Source: Planctomycetota bacterium
Lineage (GTDB): Bacteria > Planctomycetota > Planctomycetia > Pirellulales > UBA1268
Assembly (NCBI GenBank): GCA_029978905.1
Contig: JAPOIM010000014.1
Location: 1 to 60,754 of the forward strand
Reading direction: 5' to 3'
DNA: 60,754 bases
Under the pieces are notes generated by a model. The model searched no databases. It was given only the letters and a program-made list of their open reading frames with translations, and was not told the DNA's origin. The translations under genes and the position numbers were made by a program. Below, in pieces: positions 41,335-50,808 of this stretch (its first letter is position 1; each line of letters starts with the position of its first letter).

Positions 41335-44300
41335 ATGGCGATCCTTGGGCAGGCCGCGGCTGAGACGCAGCCCTGGTACACCGAAGGTTGGGTTCTCTGG
41401 CTTGTGGCAGCGGCGTGCATCGTCGGCCCGAGCGTGGTTGCCTACCTCCTCTCAAGCGGTCTCCGCGCGAAGGATATGTGGGGCCGAGTGGCCGTGGTGC
41501 TGACGGCGCTGACCTGCGGCATCGTGATCGTGGCGTCGGGTTGGCCACCGCGTTTGGGGATCGATCTCAAAGGGGGCGTGATCCTTGTCTACGAGGTCGA
41601 TGCTGCCAAACGCGTGAGTGAACAGGCCGACGACGTCGCTCGCCGTTTGGAGGATGTGATCAACCGTGAGGAAGGTCTCAAGGGCGTGGCGTCACGTACT
41701 GCGGAAGGCACGGTGGCCGTTCGCCTCGAGACGGCCGATGCCTCTGCGGTGGAGCGGTTCACTGCCGCGGTTGATGCACTTGATTTCGACGATGTGCGGG
41801 TTGCGCTGGAAGAGCGTGACGAAACGTCTGAGGCCGTCACGCTGGACTACAGCGTGGCTGGCGGGGCGCAGCCTGTGGATATGGACAAACTCGTCGCGGC
41901 GGTGAGTCGCCGCGTGAACCCAGGTGGTCAGAAAGAGGTGACGGTACGTCAGTACGGCCTGGATCAGTTGGAAGTGATCGTTCCGGACGTTGACCAGGCG
42001 GAGGTCGATCTGATCAAGCGCATTGTGTCGAGCGCCGGTGTGCTGGAGTTTCGGATCACCGCCAACCCCGCCGACACTCGCCATCGTGAGGTGATTGAAC
42101 TCGCCAACCGCACCCCGGGCACCATCGTGATGCAGGGTGGACGGCAGGCGGGACGTTGGGTTGAACTCGACACCTCGAAGATTGGGGCCGGTGAGGAGAG
42201 TGGGCTCGTCACGCGGGCGGCTTCCGATGGCCGCATCGAAGTGCTGGTTGTGCTCGATCGATTCAATGTCACGGGTGGCTATCTCACGCGGTCACTCGCG
42301 AGTTACGACCAAAACCTTCAGCCGTGCGTGAACTTCTCGTTTAACTCGGCAGGGTCGTCTCTGTTCGGCACCCTGACCGGGCAAAACCTCCCTGATCCGG
42401 CGAACCGCGTCACGAGCCGGCTCGGCATTGTTCTTGACGATGTGCTGCTGTCGGCCCCCACGATCCGGACGGCGATCTCTGGCGACGGCCAGATCACCGG
42501 CAGCTTCAAACAGGCAGACGTCGACTTCCTCGTAGGCGTGCTCAACGCAGGCAGCCTGCCGGCGGCTCTTTCGAGTGAGCCGGTGAGTGAGCAGAAGATC
42601 AGTCCACAGCTCGGGGTCGACACGATCCGCTCCGGCAGCCGGGCGATGCTTTTCGCCCTCCTCGCCGTGCTGGCGTTCATGTTGGCCTACTACCGCTTCA
42701 TGGGGCTCGTGGCCGACCTTGCGGTGCTGCTCAACGTGGTGCTCGTGGTGGCGGTCATGATCAGCATCAAGGCAGCGTTCACGCTCGCGGGGCTGGCTGG
42801 CCTCGTGTTGTCGGTCGGCATGGCGGTCGATGCCAACGTGCTGATTTACGAGCGGATGCGGGAAGAGCTCGACCGCGGGGCTGCGATGCGGATGGCGATT
42901 CGCAATGGCTTCCAGCGAGCGTTTTCCACCATCGTCGACTCCAACTTGACGACCCTGATCACCGGCGTGGTGCTGTATGCGATCGGCACCGACCAGCTGA
43001 AGGGTTTTGCCGTCACGCTGGTGCTCGGTCTCACCCTCAATCTCTTCACCGCCGTGTTCTGCTCACGCGTCGTGTTTGATCTCGCAGAGCGAAATCGCTG
43101 GATCACCAAGCTCTCGATGTCGCGGATGTTCGGAAAGACCGACATCTCGTTTGTGGCCTACATGAAGCCGGCGGTGACAGGGGCGCTCTTGTTTCTGTTG
43201 GTGGGCGGAGCTGCGGTGGCCTACCGAGGCCAGGGATTGCTCGACATCGACTTCACGGGTGGCACCAGCGTTCAGCTCGCTTTCAAGGAAGCGGGCGGCG
43301 AAGGTCCCAACGTGGCCGAGGTTCGCGAGGCTGTCGGATCGTTGCCCGACGTAGCGGTGAGCCGTATGACCTCAGCCGATCCGGCTGCAGGCACTCGCTA
43401 CAAGATCGACACGTCCGAGAAGGATGCCGAGCTTGTGGAAACCACCCTCCAGGAGGCGTTTCCAGGCCAACTCGCCACCTATTCTATGGCGTTTGGCGAG
43501 GTGACCGCTGTGGAGCAGAATCCACTTGACCCAGACGCAACTGATGCGAGCGAAGAGGCATCTACGGAAGAGGGTGAGACGACCGCCGAATCGACGACGA
43601 TGAAGTCGACGGTGGTGTTGGATTTCCCCGAGCGGATCAACCTCCCGGCCCTGCAAGAAGTGCTGGTGCGGGCGCTCGATGCCGAAGGAGCCTCTGACGC
43701 GGCGTTCCAGCTGGATGCCGGCGAGCCAGGCTCGGGCACGGCGGGTGTCCGTGCGAAGCCCTATCGTGAATGGACGTTGACGACCTCCATGGCGGTGGAG
43801 CAAACCACGAGCGTGGCGGAGCGGATGGCTGCGGAGTTGGCGGAGACGCCCGTCTATCTTTCAGCCAACCGCATCGGCGGAAAGGTGGCCGGTAACACGC
43901 AGGTCACCGCCGGGTATGCACTGGTGGCGAGTTTGATCTGCATCGTGCTCTACGTCTGGCTGCGGTTTCAAAACGTGGCGTTTGGTCTCGCCGCCGTGGT
44001 GGCCCTCGCACACGACGTGCTCGTGACGGTGTCATGCCTTGCGTTGAGTACGTTCCTGGCCCCGTTCATGGGGTGGGCGTTGATCGATGACTTTAAGATC
44101 AGTCTCGATGTGATTGCGGCCCTGCTGACGATCGTTGGTTTTTCGATCAACGACACGATCGTGATCTTCGACCGTCTGCGTGAGATTCGTGGGAAGAGCC
44201 CCTTTGTTACTGCCGAAATGGTGGACCGGGCACTCAACCAAACCTTGAGCCGGACGATCCTCACCTCGGGCACTTCCTTCATCGCCACGTTGATCCTGTA

Positions 44301-44475
44301 CTTGTTCGGAGGGCAGGGCATCCACACCTTCGCCTTCACGATGTTGGTCGGCATCGTCAGCGGAACGTTTAGCACGATCTACATCGCGTCGCCGCTGGTG
44401 CTGTTCCTGCAGAGCCGCGGGGCGCAGCAACGATCGGGTGCCCTCGCGGCGACCGCGAGTGCGTCGGCACGCTAG
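41335..44475 (+). CDS. secDF: SecD-SecF fusion, protein export membrane protein
   Basis: SecDF uses the proton gradient to aid late translocation. The 1046-residue product fuses SecD (DLKGG at about 80; helix block from about 430) to SecF (DFTGGTSVQL near 645; helices from about 850). The SecD helix-4 motif VGMAVDANVLIYERMREE and the SecF counterpart VGFSINDTIVIFDRLRE are intact. The SecF periplasmic domain has an acidic insert rich in Glu/Thr (near 745). ATG 41335 follows GGAGG at 41326-41330; ATG 41305, with a more distant AAGGAG, would add ten residues. Confidence 0.94.
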   Translation: MAILGQAAAETQPWYTEGWVLWLVAAACIVGPSVVAYLLSSGLRAKDMWGRVAVVLTALTCGIVIVASGWPPRLGIDLKGGVILVYEVDAAKRVSEQADDVARRLEDVINREEGLKGVASRTAEGTVAVRLETADASAVERFTAAVDALDFDDVRVALEERDETSEAVTLDYSVAGGAQPVDMDKLVAAVSRRVNPGGQKEVTVRQYGLDQLEVIVPDVDQAEVDLIKRIVSSAGVLEFRITANPADTRHREVIELANRTPGTIVMQGGRQAGRWVELDTSKIGAGEESGLVTRAASDGRIEVLVVLDRFNVTGGYLTRSLASYDQNLQPCVNFSFNSAGSSLFGTLTGQNLPDPANRVTSRLGIVLDDVLLSAPTIRTAISGDGQITGSFKQADVDFLVGVLNAGSLPAALSSEPVSEQKISPQLGVDTIRSGSRAMLFALLAVLAFMLAYYRFMGLVADLAVLLNVVLVVAVMISIKAAFTLAGLAGLVLSVGMAVDANVLIYERMREELDRGAAMRMAIRNGFQRAFSTIVDSNLTTLITGVVLYAIGTDQLKGFAVTLVLGLTLNLFTAVFCSRVVFDLAERNRWITKLSMSRMFGKTDISFVAYMKPAVTGALLFLLVGGAAVAYRGQGLLDIDFTGGTSVQLAFKEAGGEGPNVAEVREAVGSLPDVAVSRMTSADPAAGTRYKIDTSEKDAELVETTLQEAFPGQLATYSMAFGEVTAVEQNPLDPDATDASEEASTEEGETTAESTTMKSTVVLDFPERINLPALQEVLVRALDAEGASDAAFQLDAGEPGSGTAGVRAKPYREWTLTTSMAVEQTTSVAERMAAELAETPVYLSANRIGGKVAGNTQVTAGYALVASLICIVLYVWLRFQNVAFGLAAVVALAHDVLVTVSCLALSTFLAPFMGWALIDDFKISLDVIAALLTIVGFSINDTIVIFDRLREIRGKSPFVTAEMVDRALNQTLSRTILTSGTSFIATLILYLFGGQGIHTFAFTMLVGIVSGTFSTIYIASPLVLFLQSRGAQQRSGALAATASASAR

Positions 44476-44499
44476 GGCGTTTTTGGATTACGTGTATCG

Positions 44500-44607
44500 C
44501 CGGCTCGGAGTCGGCAAAAGTCTCGTCGCCGGGCGAGGAGAGGCCCAAACGCTCCTCGAACGTTTGATGACTCCTCGCCTCGTCATCCGCTTTTGCCAAA
44601 TCACCGG
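44500..44607 (+). ncRNA. Candidate structured RNA or 3' element after secDF
   Basis: The 339 nt between secDF and the LysM gene hold no credible gene. Nested perfect inverted repeats are present: GCCGG/CCGGC (44500-44504, 44603-44607), GGCAAAAG/CTTTTGCC (44513-44520, 44590-44597), GGCGAGGAG/CTCCTCGCC (44532-44540, 44571-44579) and CAAACG/CGTTTG (44546-44551, 44561-44566). The terminal loop (44552-44558, CTCCTCG) repeats part of the distal arm and can pair with CGAGGAG instead, so two exclusive folds exist. A terminator follows at 44700. The RNA-gene label is tentative. Confidence 0.4.
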
Positions 44608-44699
44608 CACATCGACCGCGGCGCGACATTGCTGCCAACGGCGCTCAAGGCGGTGTGGCTGGGGAAACTCTGCCGAGTGTGATGCGTGGGGAAGGCGCG

Positions 44700-44726
44700 C
44701 TGGTGCGGGGAGCCCCAGGTTTTTTT
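44700..44726 (+). terminator. Terminator upstream of the LysM gene
   Basis: An imperfect stem (CTGG/CCAG plus GC/GC around one mismatch, loop GGGGA) ends one base before a run of seven T. It could end the tgt-yajC-secDF transcript or a short RNA from the preceding structured region. Confidence 0.5.
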
Positions 44727-44814
44727 CTCATGCGACGCCGTGAGCGGGCATAGTTGTCTTGGTGCCGGTGACCGTTGCCGGTGACGAGGTGACCAGTCTT
44801 CTCGCGACGCTGCC

Positions 44815-45567
44815 ATGGTTCGTTTTCTTCGACTTGTTGCGTCGGTGCTCATGCTGACAAGCGGCGTGTGGCTCGTGGTGGCATGTGTGAGAGTGCCCCC
44901 GCAGTCGCAGCCATCGCCCGTCGAGTCGGTTGCTGCCTCAGTTGGCGACGATCGCCCAAGCCCGTCACACGCGCCTCGCTTGATCCCTGAGACGGTGGCG
45001 TCTGCCGATGAAGAGAAGGTGCAACAGGCAGCAACGGCGGCCGTTCTCGCTCCCTTGGCTCCGTTGGTGACGTCTTCGGCGATCGCTCCGCCTCCGCAGC
45101 CGATGCCGGCGGTGCCCAGTGAACTGACCCAAGTGGCCCCGCCGCTGGAGTCGGCCTATCGGTCAGCGCTGGATCTCCCGCCGCCGCCGCTGCTCGATGC
45201 CCACTCGCCACCTCCGCTGGTCGGTGGGTCGACGTGGAAGCAGACGCCAACGTCGGTCACGACCGCTTCGTTCCAGACGCCACCGCGCGGCGAGCAGGCG
45301 AACGCCCCTTTCCCTGGAGAGCCACCTCCACCTCCGCCACAAGCGACCGTGTACGCCGTGAGCGACGGCGACGATCTCACCTCGATCGCGACGCGATTTT
45401 ATGGCCACCCTTCTGCAGCGAGGCTCGTGTACGAGGCCAATCGCGATCGGTTGCCCTCGCCCGACCTCCTCCCGATCGGCGTGGTGCTCGTGCTCCCACC
45501 GCCTCCTGATCGAAGTGGCCGAGATCAGAGGCCCGGTGGCTGGATCGAGCCGAGCCAGCCCGAGTGA
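44815..45567 (+). CDS. LysM-domain lipoprotein
   Basis: A 250-residue exported protein that is probably anchored at a membrane and binds peptidoglycan. The N-terminus (about 1-24) is hydrophobic and ends in VVAC, matching a lipobox. Residues 25-170 are Pro/Ala/Ser-rich and probably unstructured. A LysM domain near 177-230 begins YAVSDGDDLTSIATRFYG and ends PIGVVLVLP. The Pro-rich tail has no known motif. A second domain with catalytic function is not visible. Confidence 0.8.
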   Translation: MVRFLRLVASVLMLTSGVWLVVACVRVPPQSQPSPVESVAASVGDDRPSPSHAPRLIPETVASADEEKVQQAATAAVLAPLAPLVTSSAIAPPPQPMPAVPSELTQVAPPLESAYRSALDLPPPPLLDAHSPPPLVGGSTWKQTPTSVTTASFQTPPRGEQANAPFPGEPPPPPPQATVYAVSDGDDLTSIATRFYGHPSAARLVYEANRDRLPSPDLLPIGVVLVLPPPPDRSGRDQRPGGWIEPSQPE

Positions 45568-45621
45568 GGGCTGCGCGGCGATCGCGGAGCGGACTTCGTG
45601 AAGCTCACGCGGCGCGACAAA

Positions 45622-46632
45622 TCAGCGAGCGATCTGCTTGGTGAAGAAGTCGGCGATGATGGGGACGAACGTCTGGCTGCCTGCCTTTGCCAAGGCGTCT
45701 GCGGTTTCACTGGTCGGGTAGGCCAGCAGAAAGAGGGAGGCGTCGGTGGTGGGATTTTCCACTTCCTTGGCCTTTTCGGTGGAGCGATCTGGCTTCTGTT
45801 CAAACCAGGCGCTCGCTCGCGTGCGTTTGAGCTGGCCGAAGATCCGCGTGGCATCGCGATCGCGTTCGCCTGCCAGGATCAGGAGAGGGAGGTCCCGTGA
45901 GAGGCTCGGGGTTTGCAGGGCAGGGCCGATCGTGGCGCCCTTGAGCGAGAACACAGGGCTGATCAGACAGATCGCCTTCACATTGCCCCCCTGTGGCCCT
46001 GAAGCGAGTGGCGGCCAGCCGGCATCCACCGCAGCCCATAAGCCCGCGAGCGTGCCTCCCAGGCCGGATCCCACCAGGCAGATTTGGTTTGGTGAGAGTC
46101 GCTTGTCGGAGCGAGCCGTCTTGCGAATCCAGCCATACACCGTCTCCAGGTCGCCACGGAGTTGTGCCTGCTCACGGACACGCCCTCCCTTGGATGTTGA
46201 GATCGCCTCGAGGTCTGCTTTGAGGAGCCGTGCAGCCTCCAGTTCCTCCGTGCTTCCGTTGGCGCGATGCTTCTGGGTGCTCTCCCCGTGACCTCGGAGG
46301 TCCGGGGCCACCACGCTCATACCGGCGGCTTGAAGACCGAGCGCGAGGGATTCCAGGCCGGCGTGCGAACTCTCCAGATCGTGGATCAGGACGACTGTCG
46401 CCACCGACTCTTCGGTGGCGGAAGGGTAGTACCACATCGCAATGTCGACGCCATCGCTGGTCTGCGCCGTCTCACGCTGCGGGGCGGCGGGCTCCGCGTT
46501 TTGGGCAGAGGCGGGTGTCCAGAGGCACATCCCCCATCCGCATGCGGCGACGAGAAGGAGGCATGATCGGCGGTCTCCTCGGGGGAGTTGCTCGCTCTGA
46601 CGAGGACGGTGGATTGCTGTAGGGCGTTTCAT
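45622..46632 (-). CDS. Exported alpha/beta-hydrolase-fold protein
   Basis: A 336-residue protein with a signal peptide (about 15-44, ending PASAQNA). The core has the alpha/beta-hydrolase strand order: VVLIHDLESS (oxyanion region), VVAPDLRGHGES, and the nucleophile elbow VGSGLGG (Ser). The acidic residue probably lies in AGERDRD. No His occurs in the C-terminal 90 residues, where the catalytic His should be; Asp in NPTTDAS is at the expected place. It may be an inactive relative or use a different base. ATG 46632 is chosen; the open frame goes much further without similarity. Confidence 0.72.
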   Translation of the reverse strand: MKRPTAIHRPRQSEQLPRGDRRSCLLLVAACGWGMCLWTPASAQNAEPAAPQRETAQTSDGVDIAMWYYPSATEESVATVVLIHDLESSHAGLESLALGLQAAGMSVVAPDLRGHGESTQKHRANGSTEELEAARLLKADLEAISTSKGGRVREQAQLRGDLETVYGWIRKTARSDKRLSPNQICLVGSGLGGTLAGLWAAVDAGWPPLASGPQGGNVKAICLISPVFSLKGATIGPALQTPSLSRDLPLLILAGERDRDATRIFGQLKRTRASAWFEQKPDRSTEKAKEVENPTTDASLFLLAYPTSETADALAKAGSQTFVPIIADFFTKQIAR

Positions 46633-46825
46633 CGGATCAAAGCGTCTCCATCGGAAGAATCCAAAAAACCACCATTTTGGGGAGGCGGCTCTGTTTTCTG
46701 GACCCACCCTACAGTTTACCGCGATGAGCGAACCACCTTCCAGGGAAGCGAGTGTGCGCGGGGAAGGCGACGACTTTGGACGCGGCCATCGGCGAAAACA
46801 GCACTCCGCAGCGTTACTTTGTTCG

Positions 46826-46831
46826 TATACT
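46826..46831 (+). promoter_or_regulatory. Possible -10 box for the VWA gene
   Basis: A TATACT lies in the 249-nt spacer between the hydrolase (minus) and the VWA gene (plus), 50 nt before the ATG. No good -35 box is visible. The spacer otherwise shows no structure. Confidence 0.3.
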
Positions 46832-46881
46832 TGGAGAAGGCGTTGGGGTGACGCGCCGGGCACATTTTGGAACGAGCATCC

Positions 46882-48852
46882 ATGGAAACTGCTAGTCCAG
46901 ATCCAGAGCACGAGCATGACGGCCATTCCGGGGCGTTGCCTGCCGAAAGGTCGGGAGTGCCCGCATGGGCGGTCAGTCTGATTGTGCACGTGGCCGTGCT
47001 CCTCACGCTTGCGAGCCTCGTGCTCGATCCCCCAAGTGACGATCTCTCGCGAGTGACCGTGATCGATCCCACCCCTGCGGTCGAGGACGAGACCTACGTC
47101 CCGCCCGCCGAGATCGTGGTCACCGAGCAGCCGTCGACCGATTCCGGTGCCGTGAGTGACGCTGGCGAAGGCGTGGCCCAATCGTTTGCAGCGACGGTGT
47201 CGGAGATTCCAACGGTGCCCGTGGAGCCGCTGCCAGATATGGTCAGCGACATCGCGTTTGAGGCCGCGGAAGTCATTCCCACCGCCACCGAACTCGACAT
47301 GTCGATCGTGGTGCCTGGTCAGGTTGGCGTGGGCGTCACTGGAGCCGCGGGAGCGGTGGATCGGCTGACGGCCGAAATTCGCAACAAACTCGATCAGCGT
47401 CCGACGGTGGTCTGTTGGCTGTTTGATCAGTCGCTCAGCCTCGAGTCGCAGCGTCGTGAGATCGCCGAACGCCTCGAAACCGTCTTCGAAGAACTTGGGG
47501 CGACTCGGCAGTCGACCAACAAGCCGCCGCTGACGAACGTCGTGATCGGTTTCGGTGACCGGGTGAACGTCTACACCGAAAAGCCCACAGGGCAGGCCGA
47601 AGAGGTGATTGAGGCCATCCGCTCTATTCCAATCGACGAGTCGGGCGCAGAACTGACGTTCACTGCCGTGATCGAGGCAGCCAATCGAAGTCGTCCACTC
47701 CGCACAGCCCGACCGCAGAAGAACGTGATGCTGATCGTTTTCACCGATGAGGTGGGAAATGATCAGCAACGAGTCGACGAGGCGGTGCACACGTGCCGCA
47801 GCCTGGGCATCCCGGTGTACGTCGTGGGAGTGCCCTCACCGTTTGGGATGCGGGAGGTGCAGTTTAAGTTCGTCGACCCCGACCCGGAGTATTTCCAAGA
47901 GCCCCAGTGGGCTCAGATCGAGCAAGGCCCCGAGAGCTTCTACCCCGAGGTCGTGCACATTCGATCGGGTCGCTATGCCGACGAGGCCATCGATTCAGGG
48001 TTTGGCCCCTATGCCCTCTCGCGGCTTTGCAGTGAAACCAGCGGGATCTATTTCTGCGTTCACGCCAACCGTGAGAAGAAGGGACGCGTGAGCGATCGCG
48101 AGACGGCGGCCATGTCGGCGAGCCTGCGGTACTTCTTTGACAGCGAGGTGATGCGGGAGTACGCCCCTGCGTATCTGCCGATCAGCGAACTCGACCGGCA
48201 GATCGCGGCGAATGGGGCGATACGATCGCTCGTGCTCGCGGCGCGAGGGACCGAACTTTCGCCGATGGAAGAGCCGGTGATGCAGTTCCCTCGACGGAAC
48301 GACGGAGATTTGGTCCGCCTGTTCACTGAAGCGCAGAAGGTGGCAGCCAAGATCGAGCCCAAGATTGATGTGATCTACGGCACGCTGCTGGAAGGCCTCA
48401 AGGATCGCGAAAAGTTAACGGAGAAGCGATGGCAGGCCGGGTATGACCTGGCAATGGGGCGGGTGATGGCCATGAAGGTCCGTACCGAGGCGTACAACCG
48501 CATGCTGGCCCAGGCGAAGGGGGGCATGTTGTTTCAGCGAGAAGACAGCGACACCTGGGAGCTCGCGCCCGATGAAGACATCAGCCAGGTTGGCTCGCAG
48601 CTTGAGAAGATGGCCACCGATGCGATCGTGATGCTCCAGCGTGTGGTCGAGGAGCACCCAGGCACCCCTTGGGCACTCGTGGCGGAGGACGAGATCCGTC
48701 AACCGCTGGGCTATGTCTGGCGCGAGAGCCACACGGGAGTGAACGATCCGCCGATGGCGGACGGCAACGGAAACAACAATCCGCAGCGGCCTGATGAGCA
48801 GGCGCGGATGCTTGCCCCGCCCAAGCCAAGACGAGATCTCAAGCGGCTCTAA
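46882..48852 (+). CDS. Membrane-anchored VWA-domain protein
   Basis: A 656-residue protein with one membrane segment near residues 27-47 (AVSLIVHVAVLLTLASLV) and a large soluble part after it. Residues 50-165 are acidic and Pro-rich. A von Willebrand A domain (about 175-330) has the metal-ion site FDQSLSLES (DxSxS) and IVFTDEVGND. Residues beyond 370 do not match a family I recognise; they are helix-rich in places (MAMKVRTEAYNRMLAQAK). It probably binds a protein partner at the envelope. ATG 46882 is preferred over TTG 46867. Confidence 0.75.
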   Translation: METASPDPEHEHDGHSGALPAERSGVPAWAVSLIVHVAVLLTLASLVLDPPSDDLSRVTVIDPTPAVEDETYVPPAEIVVTEQPSTDSGAVSDAGEGVAQSFAATVSEIPTVPVEPLPDMVSDIAFEAAEVIPTATELDMSIVVPGQVGVGVTGAAGAVDRLTAEIRNKLDQRPTVVCWLFDQSLSLESQRREIAERLETVFEELGATRQSTNKPPLTNVVIGFGDRVNVYTEKPTGQAEEVIEAIRSIPIDESGAELTFTAVIEAANRSRPLRTARPQKNVMLIVFTDEVGNDQQRVDEAVHTCRSLGIPVYVVGVPSPFGMREVQFKFVDPDPEYFQEPQWAQIEQGPESFYPEVVHIRSGRYADEAIDSGFGPYALSRLCSETSGIYFCVHANREKKGRVSDRETAAMSASLRYFFDSEVMREYAPAYLPISELDRQIAANGAIRSLVLAARGTELSPMEEPVMQFPRRNDGDLVRLFTEAQKVAAKIEPKIDVIYGTLLEGLKDREKLTEKRWQAGYDLAMGRVMAMKVRTEAYNRMLAQAKGGMLFQREDSDTWELAPDEDISQVGSQLEKMATDAIVMLQRVVEEHPGTPWALVAEDEIRQPLGYVWRESHTGVNDPPMADGNGNNNPQRPDEQARMLAPPKPRRDLKRL

Positions 48853-48893
48853 CCGCCGCCCGGTGCCTCATCGATTCCACTTCCACCTGCCGT

Positions 48894-49532
48894 TTAGAAC
48901 GAGAGGTTCTCTTCGGCGAAATGAGTGCGGCTGTCGCTGGCGTAGAAGATGCGGGCGATCTTGCTGCTGAGTACCTGCATAAACATGCCGCGAAACTGCT
49001 GCTCAGTTCGATCGGTGGCGGGGATCGCCGTATCTTTGGGGAAGGCGTAGTCATCGAGCCGCTTCTCGAAGATCAACTTCTCTTCGGCCACGTCGTAGAC
49101 CTGAACGTGGACACTCGCCTTGCCGCGGTAGAGCGTCGACCCTTCGTAGAGGTGGAAATCTTCCAGATCGATGCCGATCACAATGTCGGCGTCGAGCGCC
49201 TTGCCAACTTCGGTGTATTCGACGAGTTCGTTTTCATCCATCCAGCGTGCGATTTCCTGCTGTTCGATAATCTCTGCACGGCGGATGTGCGTGTCGAGGT
49301 TCATCCCCACGAGCTGCGCGATTTCGCGGGCGGAGCCAGCGTCGCTGTACTGCAACTCCACTACAGGATGGCACACGACCGCCACGTGTTTTCCAGAGAG
49401 TTCATCAAACTCTGCAGGGATGTCGTTTGGATTGACAAAGTAGGCGAGTGTGCCGAGTGTGGAGCAGCCGGTGACGGCTAGGGCAGACGTGAGCAACAGG
49501 GCAGCCACGAGTTGAAAGCGCACCGAAGACAT
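48894..49532 (-). CDS. Predicted lipoprotein, TolB-N/CsgG-like fold possible
   Basis: A 212-residue protein with a clear lipobox (LAVTGCSTLG) at residues 18-27. The body has HVAVVCHPVVELQYSD, then IEQQEIARWMDENE and an ADIVIGIDLEDFHLYEGST strand, a pattern like the TolB N-domain or CsgG-type proteins that read envelope state. I could not place it in a named family. ATG 49532 follows GAGGT; the open frame goes further without similarity. It converges with the VWA gene, with 41 nt between stops. Confidence 0.65.
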   Translation of the reverse strand: MSSVRFQLVAALLLTSALAVTGCSTLGTLAYFVNPNDIPAEFDELSGKHVAVVCHPVVELQYSDAGSAREIAQLVGMNLDTHIRRAEIIEQQEIARWMDENELVEYTEVGKALDADIVIGIDLEDFHLYEGSTLYRGKASVHVQVYDVAEEKLIFEKRLDDYAFPKDTAIPATDRTEQQFRGMFMQVLSSKIARIFYASDSRTHFAEENLSF

Positions 49533-49719
49533 GGGTGACCTCGAGAATGTCAGGCGAGGAGAACGGGCATGCTCGGGAGAGCGGCGGGTGACGAAAAGAC
49601 CTCGCGTGTCGTCATGAGGTGGGAGACGATAGGGGGCCGCAGGGGGTGGCTCAATCCCGTTTTTAGGAAGAGAGGCCACGCGATGGCCAGGCTGGGGGAT
49701 TCGGAGAGGAGGGGCAGGC

Positions 49720-50808
49720 ATGGCTGAGCCCGTCGACAGCATGCGGCACCCCTTTCTGGAGGCGTTGGCCAAGGGGTGGCAGCCGCACACGCATGTGCGG
49801 GGACCTCTCGTCGTGGCGGTCTCAGGTGGAGGCGACAGTGTGGCCCTCCTGCGAGGGCTCCACCAGCTGCTCGCCGAGCAGACGCCGCCGTCCGGGCAAC
49901 GGCTGGTCGTTGCCCACGCCAGGCACGATCTCCGCGTGGGCCACCCCGGCGATCCCGCGGCTGCTGATGCCGATTTTGCACAAAGGCTCGCTGACGAGCT
50001 GGGGCTGCCGTGTGTGGAGCGTTTCCTGGGGGTACGGGAAGCGGTGGCCGGCGGAGAAGGGCTGGAGGCTGCTGCCCGACGACTGAGGTACGCCTTCCTT
50101 CGGGAGGCTGCCGAGGAGACGGGAGCCAGGCTCGTGGTCACGGCACACACGGCGGACGACCAAGCGGAAACCGTCCTGCACCGACTTCTGCGGGGGACGG
50201 GACTTGCAGGAATGGCTGGCATCGCCCCTGCACGCAGCCTTGTCGAAGGGATCGCTGTCGTGCGGCCGTTGCTGGCCGTTTCGGCTGGAATGGCCCGCGA
50301 CTATCTCAGGGTACTCGGCCAGGAGTGGCGCGAGGATGCCACCAATCGTGACGTGCAGTATTCCCGCAACTTTCTCCGTCACCAGATCCTGCCGCAGCTT
50401 ACGGGCAGTGCTTATCCGGCGGCGCGGGAATCACTTTTGCGGCTGGCGTCACACGCCACGGCTACACACGACACCCAGCGTGCCGCTTGTGAGGCGTTGC
50501 TGGCGGCCTACGCCCACAGCGATGGGCAGGGGCAGGTTTTTCTGCGAGTCGATCCACTCTCGACATGGCCAACCGCGTTGCTCGCCGATGTGTTGGCTCA
50601 CCTCTGGCGGCAGCAGGCGTGGCCTCTGCGCGACATGACCAGCCGACACTACGCGAACCTTGCGGGCATGTGTGAACGGCACGCCGAGAGCAGCACCGCC
50701 CGCTTCGACCTCCCCGGAGGAATCCGGGCAGAGGTCGTGGAAAGCGGGCATCTGCGGATTGGGCCGTCCGGGATCAAGCCTCTCCCGGACCCTCCGCCCC
50801 GCCCGTGA
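49720..50808 (+). CDS. tilS: tRNA(Ile)-lysidine synthetase
   Basis: TilS converts C34 of tRNA-Ile(CAU) to lysidine, so that it reads AUA as Ile. The 362-residue protein has the PP-loop SGGGDSVALL (near 36), the TAHTADDQAETVLHRLLRGTG motif and EDATNRDVQYSRNFLRH. The C-terminal domain is short. A GAGGAGGGG lies at 49705-49713. The 3' end overlaps the minus-strand MFS gene by 35 nt. Confidence 0.92.
   Translation: MAEPVDSMRHPFLEALAKGWQPHTHVRGPLVVAVSGGGDSVALLRGLHQLLAEQTPPSGQRLVVAHARHDLRVGHPGDPAAADADFAQRLADELGLPCVERFLGVREAVAGGEGLEAAARRLRYAFLREAAEETGARLVVTAHTADDQAETVLHRLLRGTGLAGMAGIAPARSLVEGIAVVRPLLAVSAGMARDYLRVLGQEWREDATNRDVQYSRNFLRHQILPQLTGSAYPAARESLLRLASHATATHDTQRAACEALLAAYAHSDGQGQVFLRVDPLSTWPTALLADVLAHLWRQQAWPLRDMTSRHYANLAGMCERHAESSTARFDLPGGIRAEVVESGHLRIGPSGIKPLPDPPPRP

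Noticed and set aside
44438..44743. 101-codon frame between secDF and the LysM gene
   Set aside because: No ribosome binding site, Arg/Cys-rich composition, overlap with secDF and with the inverted-repeat structure.
46633..47790. Long N-terminal extension of the alpha/beta-hydrolase frame
   Set aside because: The 386 extra codons overlap the divergent VWA gene; similarity and the signal peptide begin at ATG 46632.
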